NCBI GenBank assembly: GCA_001986395.2
Contig: MQVO02000005.1
Span: 310,001 to 374,000 of the forward strand
DNA length: 64,000 bases
Source of the DNA: Irpex lacteus
Taxonomy: Eukaryota; Basidiomycota; Agaricomycetes; Polyporales; Irpicaceae
Direction: 5' to 3'
Shown one piece after another: positions 24,598 through 38,828 of the stretch. Every line of letters begins with the position of its first letter. The first letter of the stretch is position 1. The notes beneath the pieces are model-generated. The model did no database searches. It was not told where the DNA came from and saw only the letters and a list, made by a program, of their open reading frames with translations. The position numbers and the translations under genes were made by a program.

Positions 24598-25540
24598 AGC
24601 GGAACACGGAAGAGTCAAGACGGAAGCTTTTGTTTGTTTTGCAACAGCCAGCCAGCCAGCACTATGATAATCTATTTGGTACAGTATGCTATGCCCATGT
24701 TGGATGACGACGATGATACCCCTTATCCACTTTCCCCGCTCCTTCTCCTTCTCCCACCAGCTGTTTTTCGTTACATGCAATTGTACTCTACAGACAACCT
24801 CTCCATGGTACAAAACGGGCTTTATTTTCACTTCACACACCTTTCACACAACTCAGGCTTTTTATTTATTAACTACGGTCGGGATTTCTGGAGGAGCTGG
24901 GCTCTCGGGACGCTTGTATAACCATTATCCACTGTTCACTGTTCTTCTCTCGGTGTACTTGACTTATTGTTATAATTTCTTCTGCATCCTCGTCCTCGCC
25001 CTCGTCTCTCATGTCGGTGTTGTTGTTGCCCTTATCATTATTGTCCAACCAATGCGATGTGATGTGAACCCGGAGAATTAGAGTTATATTAATAAATACA
25101 TGCGCATAGGGTACCGGGTGTAGTCTGCCATGTCGTTGATTCGTTCCATACATACATTCATACGCCCCACTACTCACTCCCCACTGCACGCGTGATATAG
25201 CAGAGACGGAGCCGAGCGGAAGAGCGAGTCAACCGGCGTGGGAGGGACGGATGAGCTTGTATGAGGGGGCATGAGAACCGGATATACTGATCAGTGGTGA
25301 GGGGTATCATGAGCATTGTGATTCGTCCAGAGGTGGGAAGAAGATGAGATTGTGAAATTGTCGGAGTGCAAGTGTGCGAAGTGTGTGGTTCGTTCTGGGA
25401 CGTCCCCGTTTAGCGAGAGTTAGTTGGGTAGTGTGTGTGGAGGTGTACTACCTGTGTGGAGTCCCGTCCCATTTAGCCCTTTAGACATTCGTATCTGCAT
25501 GGTAGCGGCACGGATTGAACGAAGGTTATGTCGTGTTATG
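24598..25540. other. Convergent 3' region
   Basis: AT-rich 3' flank shared by the RhoGAP gene (plus) and the F-box gene (minus). Short open frames only; nothing else recognised. Confidence 0.45.
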
Positions 25541-26795
25541 TCATGACGAACGTCCCGAGTGTGTAGGGTGCGGAGCCCACGTATTGTTACGCCCACGACT
25601 CCATTCGGTGCCCGACGGGAATATGATATGCTGGAGGGACGGACATCCGCTCGACCACGAGCTGCATAGTACGCGTTCGTCTGAGGCGTTGCCTGCTGCG
25701 ACGCCGTCGAGGGCTGTGGGCGATAGGTCGAGCTGGTTTAGTTCCGGGAACGCGCCTAGTACCGATGTCAGTCCGACGAGGAGGCTCTACCCATTCCGGT
25801 CGGTTAGTCATGGGGTTTGCACAGGAGAAAAGGAGGGAAAATAGACAGACAATGAAGCAAGCTGATGAGCACCTGAGCGACACCGGTACACAGAACGAAC
25901 AGGTACTCACGATACCAGACATCGCATGATGCAGAGTATGCCTCAGCGCAAGCCTCACCCTAAGATGCTCAATACCGAACAAATGCCGCGAAATGTCCCT
26001 CAGCAACAACGGCGTAACCGACATCGAGCTCAAATCCAACACCTTCACACTCCCCCTCGTCATCGCGATCCTCTCCAGATCCCTATCCGTAACGAACTCA
26101 TGTCCCACAAGACTCAAACACTGTACCGGGCGTCCAGGTAAGACGGACGCCGCCGTGGGCGCGGAGCCCCTGAATGTGACGAGCGACGGCAGATCGGAGG
26201 GGTGCAGGTGCAGGAGCTCGTAGCAGTCGCCGAGACGGAGGTGTTGGATTGAGGGCGTGCCGGAGAGGAACCACTCGATGGGGGGTGTGGGGTCTGGATG
26301 GGCTTTGATGTTGGGGCTTCCGCGGCCGACGCCGCTAAGTGAGAACACGCGGAGGGCGGGGAACGTGCAGTCTGTGAGGACACCGCGGGAAGAGAACGTC
26401 CCGCCCGACAACCCAAAAGCGAGTTCGAGGGATTCGAGAGAGGTGAGTGCGCGCAATGCGGAGTTGAGTGCCTGGAGGACGGGTTCGATGAAGGGCATGT
26501 AGTCGTGGGGGTTTGAGGTGGTGGTGCTGTCGGTTTGCCAGCGGACGGAGAGTTTCTTGACTACGGCGGGGAGGGCGGCGTAGCGGGATATGGTGGAGCA
26601 GAAGGCGGCGGTTTTGTAAGGGACGGGGGAGGAGCGCGGGAGGGAGTCGGTGATGAGGACGTGCGTGTAGAGGATGATGCCTGCTACGGCGCGGAAGCGG
26701 TGGGAGACTTGGACGACGCGGGCGAGGATGTCGGGTTGGAGGTTGGAGAAGATGGCGGCGAGCATCTCGTTGGGGAGCGTGATCGTGTTCGGCAT
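25541..26795 (-). CDS. F-box protein with leucine-rich C-terminal region
   Basis: Two exons, 26795-25911 and 25786-25541, give 376 residues. The N-terminus has an F-box (TLPNEMLAAIFSNLQP, then VVQVSHRFRAVAG) that would bind Skp1 in an SCF ubiquitin ligase. The rest shows irregular leucine-rich segments (LTSLESLELAFGL, IQHLRLGDCYELLHL, SVKVLDLSSM), as in agaricomycete F-box proteins. The intron (GTGAGT at 25910, acceptor GGTAG at 25787) is 124 nt and phase 0; the exon that follows (SLLVGLTSVLGAFPELNQL) continues the leucine pattern. The start is the ATG at 26795. The frame stays open upstream through a 10-bp tandem repeat, so a longer repeat-encoded N-terminus is possible but unlikely. Substrate unknown. 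Confidence 0.8.
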
Positions 26796-26803
26796 CGCCT
26801 GTT

Positions 26804-26897
26804 TGTCTGTATCTGTCTGTATCTGTCTGTATCTGTCTGTATCTGTCTGTATCTGTCTGTATCTGTCTGTATCTGTCTGTATCTGTCTGTATCTGTC
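26804..26897. repeat. 10-bp minisatellite (ATCTGTCTGT)n
   Basis: Eight perfect copies of ATCTGTCTGT at 26811-26890 with partial units on both sides. It lies immediately upstream of the F-box gene start, in its presumed 5' UTR or promoter. On the minus strand the array is free of stop codons and in frame with the gene, encoding a 10-residue period (DRYRQIQTDT). Confidence 0.95.
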
Positions 26898-27167
26898 GAG
26901 TATTAGTGAGCGGAGGCGAAAGAGCTTTGAAGACGAGACGAGATCGTACTCAATATTATCCAAAGTGTTCAGCAAGACCACACGTCCTCGCTATCAATGG
27001 GAGGGAGGAGGGTGGGGTGGGTGGGATCGCAAGACGATCCGAGCGCGATACGGCAGAGGGCGTGCAAATGTAGTGATGCGGAAAAATTACGGCGACTCGG
27101 TGACGTTCGTTGCTGACTAGCGTTCAGTACCGGGATGGCGATGGGAGGACTGCGCCTGCAGGCATGG

Positions 27168-27212
27168 TGAGAAAGGCAGAGGAATCACCGTTTGATTCCT
27201 CTGCCTTTCTCA
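27168..27212. repeat. Perfect 20-bp inverted repeat with 5-nt loop
   Basis: Arms 27168-27187 and 27193-27212 are exact reverse complements, separated by CCGTT. It lies in non-coding sequence between the F-box gene 5' side and the histone H4 3' end. It could be a transcript-end structure, a small-RNA precursor or the core of a tiny mobile element. Confidence 0.9.
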
Positions 27213-27576
27213 GCGATGCGTCCGTCCGCTTATAATTGCAGTCCTTGAGAACGCACTATCGGAGCGCGTAGAGTTGGTATCGATGATGCGCGGGGTTAGA
27301 GGTGGATGGTGGCTGGACGAGGAGAGGAATAGATTGCTCGAGACGAAGTGTTGCAGGGCAGACCTCAGACTGGATATCCCACCGGATCTGCGATGCGAGA
27401 ATTCACTGTGCAGGGAACTGCGTCCGAGGATTTTTGACTCGCCTATCACGCGTCCAAAATCAGTTTCTAAAAATCAAATGATTCGAATCTGCGATTACGA
27501 CACTACTGTTACAGTAAATAATGATACACCGAAGATCTCCCGTGGAATAAAAGTAGTGGTGATGAGATGAATGAGC

Positions 27577-28049
27577 TTAGGCTCCAAAGCCGTAGAGCGT
27601 GCGGCCGGATCGCTTGAGGGCGTATACGACGTCGAGAGCGGTGACCGTCTTGCGCTTGGCGTGTTCGGTGTAGGTTACTGAGTCGCGGATGACCTGAACG
27701 CAAAGTATAAGGGAGGATGGATAGGAGAGGGGACAAGGACGCTTACGTTCTCGAGGAAGATCTTCAAGACACCTCGCGTCTCCTCGTAGATGAGGCCGGA
27801 GATACGCTTGACACCGCCACGACGAGCAAGACGACGGATAGCGGGCTTTGTGATACCTGACACAGAGGGTAAGAGAAGGCTGGAAGGGCACACCGAAGAA
27901 CATACCCTGAATGTTGTCACGAAGAATCTTGCGGTGACGCTTGGCACCACCCTTTCCGAGACCCTAAGTAGCAAAGGTTAATTAGCCACTGATTGAATAC
28001 CAAGTCTCATAAGAGAACGAACCTTTCCACCCTTTCCACGGCCAGACAT
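27577..28049 (-). CDS. Histone H4
   Basis: Four exons (28049-28023, 27963-27906, 27856-27747, 27693-27577) give 103 residues, the universal H4 length. The tail starts [20 protein letters not shown] and the protein ends [12 protein letters not shown]. It forms the nucleosome core with H3, H2A and H2B in the nucleus. It is divergently paired with H3 across 348 bp. Confidence 0.99.
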
Positions 28050-28397
28050 GTTATCGAAGAGTTGAACTTGAGAAGTGTTAAAGAAGTTGAGTGTAGTGGC
28101 CTTGGCACGAAGCACAAGTGGTTGCTTGACGAGTGAGGTAAGGCGGGGGAGGGAGAAGTGAAGCACCGACCACGGCTGCGCTCGCCTCTTTATACTGACG
28201 CGCACGGGCCCACGCACGTGACGCGCTTGTTTATTCGTGTTAAACGCGTTCGTCACGTGAAGTCAACGCGACGCGTCTAGGCGCTGGAGGTATATAACCG
28301 GCGGGCTCTGTGGCTGCAATCGTTACTTCCTCCCCACCTCCATCGAGTACTTGCCACCTTCAAACCACTTCAACACACTCTTCGAATTTTGTAAGCA
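28050..28397. promoter_or_regulatory. Divergent H4/H3 promoter
   Basis: The 348-bp region between the two histone start codons. A TATA-like TATATAA at 28291-28297 is placed for H3, and TATAAAG on the minus strand at 28188-28194 is placed for H4. Two CACGTGA-type motifs lie between them. Shared regulation for replication-coupled expression is expected for such pairs. Confidence 0.8.
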
Positions 28398-29003
<606 letters not shown>

Positions 29004-29487
29004 GGTGTTTTCTAGTCTTGTTCATTAGTTGGTTGTAGAGTGGGATTGACGTGGGGATACGTTGTACTTGTGTTGTATCAGTACTGCAGACTATTATAAT
29101 TTTTCTTTTGTCTTCTCCGGAACAGTTTCGTGTGATACGATGGAGTCTTATCAATGTTATTAAGGCACGAGTATCATTTATTGCTACTGTTACTGCTACT
29201 GTTACTTACAGTAATACCTAGCAGTACCCTGGAATGCAAGTCGCTGTCCATGGCATATGTACGAGTGGCACGCCAAGATTCACGTACGACGATGTCATTG
29301 GGCGCTAACAGCTGGGAGGACGACAGACGGTGCCAGTGACGTAGCACACCCGACACCTCTCCACAACTCAAACATCCATGATGGGCATGCATCTCCCGAG
29401 CATATATAAGTAGCAGTGCACACTCGTCCACAGCCATCACACATCCTCACGCCTCATTGCTTCAATCATCCTCTCTCATTCACCACC
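29004..29487. other. Intergenic region downstream of H3
   Basis: H3 3' UTR and the promoter of the next gene. A short imperfect TGTTACTGCTAC repeat lies near 29178-29212. Confidence 0.5.
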
Positions 29488-30974
29488 ATGTTCACCACAC
29501 CTCTCAGAAAAACAGCTTCTCGCTCTACTCTCACCAGTGGCAGACTCGTCGCTCGACGCGTCGCACGCGTTCGCGTTTGTCAACGATACCAAACGACCAA
29601 TGCCACGAATGGCCCCGTCGTAGGCGGATCTTCGAGCTCAGGCTCAGGCTCGAGTGGTGGGAGCAACCTCGGGACCCATCTCGCAGCCGGTCTCGGTGGC
29701 GGAGTGGCTGTTCTCCTCGGAGGTACGCCTCCATCATCGTCCAAGCCATACTACGACATACTGACCTCCTATACCCCACAGCGTACGGATACTACCACTT
29801 CTCCGGCGCAAAAACCGCCGTCGACTCCGCCAAATCCGCGCACGCCTACTTCCAACAAACCAAAGCCTCCATCGCCCAAAACGCCCCCAAAAACCCCAAC
29901 GAAGTCCTCCAATGGCTGCGCTCCGTCGCAAAGTCATACGCAGGCGTCGTACCGGGTGCCTCGTCGTACGTCGACTCCACCTTCGACTCGCTCGACGAAT
30001 TGCACGATACGCACGGGGAGGAACTAGAGAAGATCTTGCAGGGGGCCTACGACGACGTCAAGGCGGTATTGAAAGACGTGAAGGAGAATGAACAGGTCGA
30101 TGCGAAGACGGCGGGGAGGCTTGTTAGTGTGCTGGGCAAACGCGTGGGGGAGCTGAATGAGTTGGGGAAGAAGGCGGGAAGCGATGTGTTTGCGAAGTTG
30201 GAGGAGAAGTTCCCGGAGGCTGCGAAGAGTATTGGGTCGTCTTACGCCGACTTAAAAGGATTAGCTCAGCGGGGCGGTCCAGAGGCGAAGAAGCTCGCAG
30301 AAGAGTCGATTGCTCAGATACAGGATATATTGAAGACGGGCGTGAAGGGAGCCAACCCACAGGAAGCGTGGAACAAGGCACGGGATCTCGTACAGGAGAA
30401 ATCGCAGAAACTGAAGGAATTGGTGTGGGACAAGGCGGCGGAGGAGGCGAAGGAGAACCCTGAGGTTGTGAAGTTGTTGAAGGAGAATCGGGAGACGTTT
30501 GTGAAGGAGGGGGTTAGTGTGGCGTCGTTGAGGGAGGTGCTTGAGAGGGTGGGGGAGGCTGTGAAGGGGGGGAAGGTGGATGGAGGGAAGGTGGGCGAGT
30601 TGGGGGAGTTTGTGAGGGGGAAGGCGAGGGAGGGGCAGGAGAGGGGGTGGGAGAGCTTGCAGGAGTGGGTGAAGGTCGTGCCTGGTGGTGACGAGGTACG
30701 CGTTATGTTCTTTTCCATCTCATTCTTTGTGCTTCCTCACTCATTGTATGCGCGAATTAACGTATGTGTGGATGTGTAGGCACTAAAGAAGATGTCAGAC
30801 GTGGACATCCAGGCACTCGTCAAGCTCTCGCAGAGTAAGTCGGGCGAGGCGAAGAAGCTTGCTGAGGAGACGTATAGGGAGATTTTGGGGGTGTTGAAGG
30901 AGAAGGCGGGGAAGGCGAAGAAGATTGCTGATGAGGGTGTTGATGAGGCTAAGTCGCAGACGAAGAACTCGTGA
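29488..30974 (+). CDS. Mitochondrially targeted LEA/apolipoprotein-like helical protein
   Basis: Three exons (29488-29722, 29782-30695, 30780-30974) give 447 residues. The N-terminus is Arg/Ser/Thr-rich without acidic residues (RKTASRSTLTSGRLVARRVA), as in a mitochondrial presequence. A Gly/Ser linker and one hydrophobic segment (HLAAGLGGGVAVLLGGAYGY, residues about 68-88) follow. The remaining ~350 residues are highly charged amphipathic helix rich in Ala, Lys and Glu, with loose 11-residue periodicity (AEESIAQIQDILK, WDKAAEEAKENPEVVKLLKE, ADEGVDEAKSQTK). That composition resembles LEA or apolipoprotein-type proteins that bind membranes or protect against desiccation. I recognise no named family; an inner-membrane protein with its helical part in one compartment is a guess from the layout. 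Confidence 0.85.
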
Positions 30975-31927
30975 ATTGAGTCGTGAGTCGTAAGCCTGGC
31001 ACAGTTCCTGTCAGGAACTGGGACCTCTGGATGGTATTGGGTACCTGGATTATCGTTGGCTGTTGGATGTTTGATGTAACTTGAACAAGTATAATGTACG
31101 ATAACTCTCCGCGATATGAATGCATACGTTCAGTATAAGTAATGATGTCACCATTGGCAGGCGTAGCGGTGCTACGCACTGCCTCTTATGGTAAGTAAGT
31201 ATTCGTATGCTCGCGGGATGCACACCAAAAGTCCTATCTTCGAAAACACATACAGCCACATCGTATAAACACACGTTTCGATTCGTAACTCTTGCTTCTC
31301 TCTACTGGCCACGCATGTGACCGCGTCACACAGGCCACGAGAATCGGCAGTGTCGGGCGTCACAGCCACTCGTCTTCGATCAAAATGCCAAGAGAAGAAT
31401 TCCGCGCCCACTGCACCTTTGCATCTTACCCTTGATTTTGTCGTGCTCGCGATTCCGAATGTCTTTGTCCTGCTCGATGGTGAAACCTCTTTGAAAGACT
31501 AGAAGGCGGTACGTGGCAATGCGCTGGGTGGAGGCAATACACATAGCCAGAGCCATACGCGTAGGCAAGCAAGCAAAGACAAGACTTGAAGCTTGAAGTA
31601 GGTGGCAAAGATTAACCCGCACCACGAGTCCGCAACGCACGGGCCACGCATCTCTACTACTAAACAGTACGGTTCCTACATTGCCACAGTCAACGTTGGT
31701 CGCGACTCGACTGATTAGCTAACCCAAACTCTGCTTAGATCCTGTGCCTGGGTCACGGTTACCTGGCAGCATGGGACACACTTTGTTAGTGCGGTGCGCT
31801 GATAAAAGGCCCTGTCAGTGAGCGCGAATCCAAGTTTGCCTTTCTGTTCATCCCACCATCCCCTCTCATTGACGTGTGGCCAAAGCTAAAGCGCGAGTTG
31901 CTGGCTGGCTAGTACATTGCAACATCT
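30975..31927. other. Intergenic region before the orphan membrane protein
   Basis: 3' UTR and promoter sequence. A small perfect hairpin (9-nt arms, 31002-31010 and 31012-31020) lies just after the preceding gene. A block at 31140-31200 resembles 12960-13035. No gene is supportable. Confidence 0.45.
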
Positions 31928-34164
31928 ATGGAGTCTCTCCCGCTGCTCGACATGTCATCCACGAGCGAAGCACTCAAACACGCCAGCAGCACCCAATCGC
32001 ACGACCCCAAGATCCCCAGCTCCGAGCTCGAGAAAACAACAGACATCTCCTCCGTGAACTCGAAAACCTCTGGCTGGAATCAGCTCCAATATGCTTCTGC
32101 CCAACGCCGACTCAGCTTGGCTCTTATCCTTCCGACGCTGGCGGTCGTGTTGATTACTGCTGGCGCGGCGTCGGCGCTGCTCGCGTGGCTGCTCGTGCAT
32201 CGGAGCAAACAGAGTTTAAGGGATGTTTGGACGACGGGGGCGTTTGTGCTTGATGAGGGCACTAAACTTGATCATGGGAATGAAGCTGCGAAGCTTACGG
32301 GGTTGACGATTTCATCTGCGGTGGTTAGTCTCTTGTTTTTGATCTGGTTGATACTGTTGAACTTTCCGGTCTAACCTTGAATTGAATTGGGATAGTCTAC
32401 TGCTGTTGCGTTGACGGGACCTACTCTCATGGGTCTGTACGCTTTCCAGGTCGGAAACGAGTGGTTTCGGGCGAGTGTTGAAGGTGGTGCGGAGGATGAC
32501 AAACTGCCTGGTCCCGTACAGTAGGTGGCTCTGTCCTTCCGTCATCGATTTCTAACTGTCTGACTCGCGTCACAGTTATGGTTTGATGATTCAGCTCTTA
32601 GGCGGGGGTGGACCTATACCTCTGCTGAGGACCTCGTCTTACCTGCTGGGCGACGGAAGACGAAATCGCAATTCGCTCCTTATCTCAGCATTCGTCATGG
32701 CGATCGTTGTATTCGTACTTACACATGCTATCAGGTGGGTTTCTGACACTGAACGAATCTGTTGCGTTACTCATATCTCACATCAGTGGTGCTGACCTAT
32801 GGTTGCACGGAACCGTCTCCGCCATCGCTCAAAACACCACCTCACCACTAACCACACCTCCACAATACGGCATCGGCCAAGATAAATGTCAACCATACCC
32901 AACAGACCCAGAACTATATTCACAACGTATACACCGCTGCCTATACGACGCATCCGGCTCAGAATGGGCAAACTACTCAGCCAAGACGACCGGCATGGTG
33001 ATCGCGGCCAACTCCTCGACCGACATCAAAGCTATCACGCTCGCAGACGCAAACGACCTCTCTGTCCTCGTCCCGTTCGAAACAGACCCAAAGATCGCAT
33101 TCAGCGCGCCGACGTTCGGTGCGCGTGCGACGTGCCAGTCGGTCAATCCGCTCTGCCAGTCAGGAGGAAGACCGACGCCGGAGAACTGTACAGGATTCCC
33201 GGAGACGTTCCCTCCGATAAACGACACGACCAAGTTCTCCTCCTTACCAGGCGCGGGCGAGAGCAAAGTCTACCTTTTGTCGTCCAGCTGCGATAACTGC
33301 ACGCACTTGGATCCCACCGGTGTCCTCGGTTCAGGTCTTCTGAAGAACCCACTGAACCAGTACAACATCTGGATGCAGTTCGTGTGGATGGACGATTCGG
33401 ACGAGCCGTTCATCAAGGACGACCCGGCGAGCGACGCAGTGGCGAACGCCCAGAATTGGGCGTACATGCTCGCCAACTGTACGCTCTCCTTCTACAACGT
33501 CACGCTCAACTCTTCGCGCGGGAGCTTCTTCCTAAGGGATGAAGTGCTGACGGATCCGGGCATCTCTGATGGGTTTGCGGGACCTACGCAACTTGGACAC
33601 TTCACCCATCAGCTGATAGCGAATACCCAAGGCGCCCTCCTTACGCTCAACTCCACCGACCGAGCTATGGCTGCGCTATCCCAGGAATTGTCTCGACTTG
33701 CTATTGGTACAGCTGGAGCCATCATGGACCTACGCCTAAACACGACCGACGAAGAACTCCTCGGAGAGAACCTCGTGGGATGGTACCCTATCGCCCCCGT
33801 CATCACCCTCCTTGCCCTCCTCTACAGCTACGCCGTCCTCGCCCTAATAATCTTCGCCCGCATCGCCCTATTCACTCGATCCCACTTGATTGAAGTCCCG
33901 GGAGGCGAGCCCGTGTCCTCGCTCGAATTGGCGGCGATGAGGTTGACGAATCCGTTGACGTTGGTGGCGGCGTTGTTCGTGCCCCCGGTGAGTACTGAAG
34001 ATGCAAAGAAGTCTGTGGTGACGGATTCGGTGAAGATGTTCCCGGAGGATGAGAAGGCTGTGAATACACGGCTGCGGGTGGGGTTGAGGGGAGATGGGAG
34101 TGCGTTTGGGGTTTGGGGTGATCGGGTGGTGGAGGCTAGTCGTCCCACGAGGCTCGAGGGATGA
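31928..34164 (+). CDS. Orphan multi-pass membrane glycoprotein
   Basis: Four exons (31928-32323, 32396-32520, 32576-32734, 32787-34164) give 685 residues. The N-terminal cytosolic region has Ser/Thr-rich sequence. Hydrophobic segments follow: LALILPTLAVVLITAGAASA, a weaker one around ALTGPTLMGLYAFQV, and LLISAFVMAIVVFVLTH. Then comes a large domain (about 230-590) with several cysteines and many N-glycosylation sequons (QNTT, NYS, NCT, NDT, NVT, NST). A last helix (ITLLALLYSYAVLALIIF) and a cytosolic tail ending near GSAFGVWG complete it. The layout suggests a plasma-membrane or endomembrane protein with a luminal or extracellular domain. I recognise no named family. A truncated relative lies at 12480-12791. 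A second in-frame ATG is at 31952. Confidence 0.85.
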
Positions 34165-34813
34165 ATATTGGGGTATATTGTGGACATTATATTGGACTTC
34201 GCTCATCATCTACTCAGCACCGTCTCTTACCTCTTCATAGCTCACTATCACTGTAATTTATCATGCTGTATATCTGATACCATCATCTGGAGCATTCAGT
34301 ACTTAAAGTCTATCTATACTCGAAGTTATTTTCAGGTTTGCCTGTTTGCAAAACCAAGACGGTAGGTTCCAGTCAGGCACGCGTATCGACGCCGCTGGCC
34401 ACACATATGACCGCATCGTTTGCGGCACGTGGCTCGGCATCCGGCACAGCCGCCAATCGAAGCTGGCTACTCGCCGCCGCTGTTTGCAGACTGATGATAG
34501 TCGTTCGACGCTGACCACCTTGATTTGCTCACTCTCCCTAACTGTATACCACCATCTTAGAGGCTTAGATCATACCAAGGACATCTGTGAGTGGTACACA
34601 ATGTTCGCGTCTGAATATAAACTTACATTGTTTTCTAATTGATCAATATAGAATTGTCTCCAGAAACCAGCCCGGGGACAGATATTCGGAAGTGCTTGTT
34701 GTACTCACGAACCCGACTTTTGGTCCACTAAATCCTACGAGGCAATAGTGCACAAATTACGTCTACTACGCATGTGCCTTCGTGGTCCCGGTAAACTCTT
34801 CTGAAGGCCTGGC
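34165..34813. other. Intergenic region before GH47 copy 1
   Basis: No gene supportable. Part of 34395-34490 loosely resembles 31305-31390 (shared CTGGCCAC.CAT.TGACCGC block). Confidence 0.4.
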
Positions 34814-37112
<2,299 letters not shown>

Positions 37113-37477
37113 CCGCGTCATTGGATTTTATAGAGCACTCCTAGATGTGATGAATCCATAATGTCCACACGATATTGCGAGATTTCCGATATTTTGCCTC
37201 ATGGAAACGATCGGTGAGTCAGCCTCACTGTGATGGAACGTGTTCCGTGTTGCCATAAAAAGAAATTGCGAATGAGTATAAATACGGTCGCATGCTGATG
37301 GAATACCTGTTGTTTCTTAACCTTCACGATACCCCCACCGCCTCACTTGACATCCTGTCTAGACATCTGACACGCACACTACGATACAATCATGGGGCAG
37401 TCCTGGATGTTATGAGTGGCACTCATACTGTTTCGGACGTGGCAAGCACTGACCATCCTTATTTCATTTGCGTCCAG
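37113..37477. other. Spacer before the plus-strand F-box-like gene
   Basis: GH47 copy 1 3' UTR. The unresolved first exon or exons of the F-box-like gene probably lie here; an ATG at 37413 is one candidate, but its phase does not match the next exon with any good donor. Confidence 0.4.
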
Positions 37478-38540
37478 AGTCAACCTAAGGTATCTCTGCG
37501 TGGCTGGTGGCGGGTGTAAATTGGGGGAAATATTCTGCTCCGAGGGGCTACATATACATATCCGCCATTTCACTCGGCCTGCATGGTCTGAACAGAGTAA
37601 AGCCGAGCTTTGGTGCGTAGTCATAAAAGATATTCTTGTTCGTTATCTAACATGGCAAAGCCTCAAATATCCTAGAGTTGCACACCGTTCAGCAAGTCCT
37701 CAGTCGAAGCTACTTCGCCTTGCGGATGAGCTTCTGCTGATGATATTCCGGTACATTGATAGCCTAGCAGACGCTATATGTCTCTCTTTGGCGGACGGCC
37801 GCTTGTTCGCCATTGGCTTCTCTACAGTGGTCGAACTCCAGTTATCTGCATACGCGAACTGGGCCGGTGCCAATGTCGTCTGTCTCGGCGACTATGCGTG
37901 CGACGATGACCTGCCTGCGGCCATTATAAAGAAAGCGAAGGCCTGTATGAAACGCTGGCCTATGGAGGATCCAGAAGATGATCCGGAAGATGATCCGGAC
38001 GGCAAGTTTCTGTACGCGGTCAAGAACCACTTTTTCGAATTCAAGAGGGGCATGGACACCGCCGGGCATTTTCGAACTGCCGCAGAACTCCGAGACCTTG
38101 GGCAAGACAAGGACGCCTTCAAGGAGATGATGAAGCCGAGGTATAACTCGTCTCATCCCTGGGTTCTCTGCAACTTGTCCAAGGGGGAGTACATCCGCGC
38201 AGACGCGGTCGCCAAGTTGACCAACAGCAAAGGAGATACCCCTTTCATCGCCAACGCAATCCGACTCGATCATGCACTACTTTCGCGCATATGCTGGTCT
38301 TCGGATGGCTCTATCGCGATGGTAAACGAAGACAACCTCCACCGAGGATCGTGGGCTGGGGATCGCTTTGAGGTGACATCTATGGACAAGATCGATCCAC
38401 GAATCGACTGGAAAGACGTTAGCAAGGAAACTGTCAAGACCCTTCAGAAGATATGGCGGAATGATTACGGAAAAGACTGGAAGAAGCAGCTTCTAGCGGG
38501 AAAAATATCGTGGTGGACCCCTGGTGCTACGTATCATTGA
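37478..38540 (+). CDS. F-box-like protein, plus-strand copy (5' end unresolved)
   Basis: Two exons are clear: 37478-37612 and 37661-38540, joined in matching phase (GTGCGT donor). First-exon residues (VNLRYLCVAGGG, GEIFCSEGLHIHI, AWSEQSKAEL) align with the minus-strand copy. The second carries an F-box-like motif (LLRLADELLLMIFRYIDSLADA), then SLADGRLFAIGF, ANWAGANVVCLGDYACDDDLP, a short acidic tandem (DPEDDPEDDPDG), and a C-terminal block with HPWVLCNLSKGEYIRADAVA and LLSRICWSSDG. The resolved part is about 338 residues. F-box proteins recruit targets to SCF ubiquitin ligases; the target is unknown. A start exon must lie further upstream. Confidence 0.75.
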
Positions 38541-38828
38541 CAGTATCGAGCGTATTTGAGCTTCCCAAGTCTGTAGGGTGTAGGCGTAGGTGATAGTACC
38601 GTGCTATTTCTCATAGGTTCGTCTACCAACACGACGGATGCCATACTACGACTTGAAATACAAGTAGTTAATTTCCTCGTCTTTCTTCTTTTCTTACATG
38701 AGTCTCTGTAGGCACAGTGTCAGTGAATCCTCCAAACTTAACTCGTGTCATCGGTGCGCAGTATCTAGTACATCCCACAATACAGCCGCTACTCATGGTG
38801 AGTAACACAAAGGCCATGGAACAGCATT
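38541..38828. other. Convergent spacer between the F-box-like pair
   Basis: Shared 3' flank of the two tail-to-tail genes. Nothing else is seen. Confidence 0.4.

Larger units (their letters stand above)
26796..27576. other. Intergenic region between the F-box gene and histone H4
   Basis: Contains the minisatellite at 26804-26897 and the long perfect hairpin at 27168-27212, listed separately, plus the H4 3' UTR. Confidence 0.5.

Noticed and set aside
31002..31020. Small palindrome (9-nt arms) as a terminator
   Set aside because: Short hairpins of this size are common by chance, and eukaryotic termination does not depend on them.
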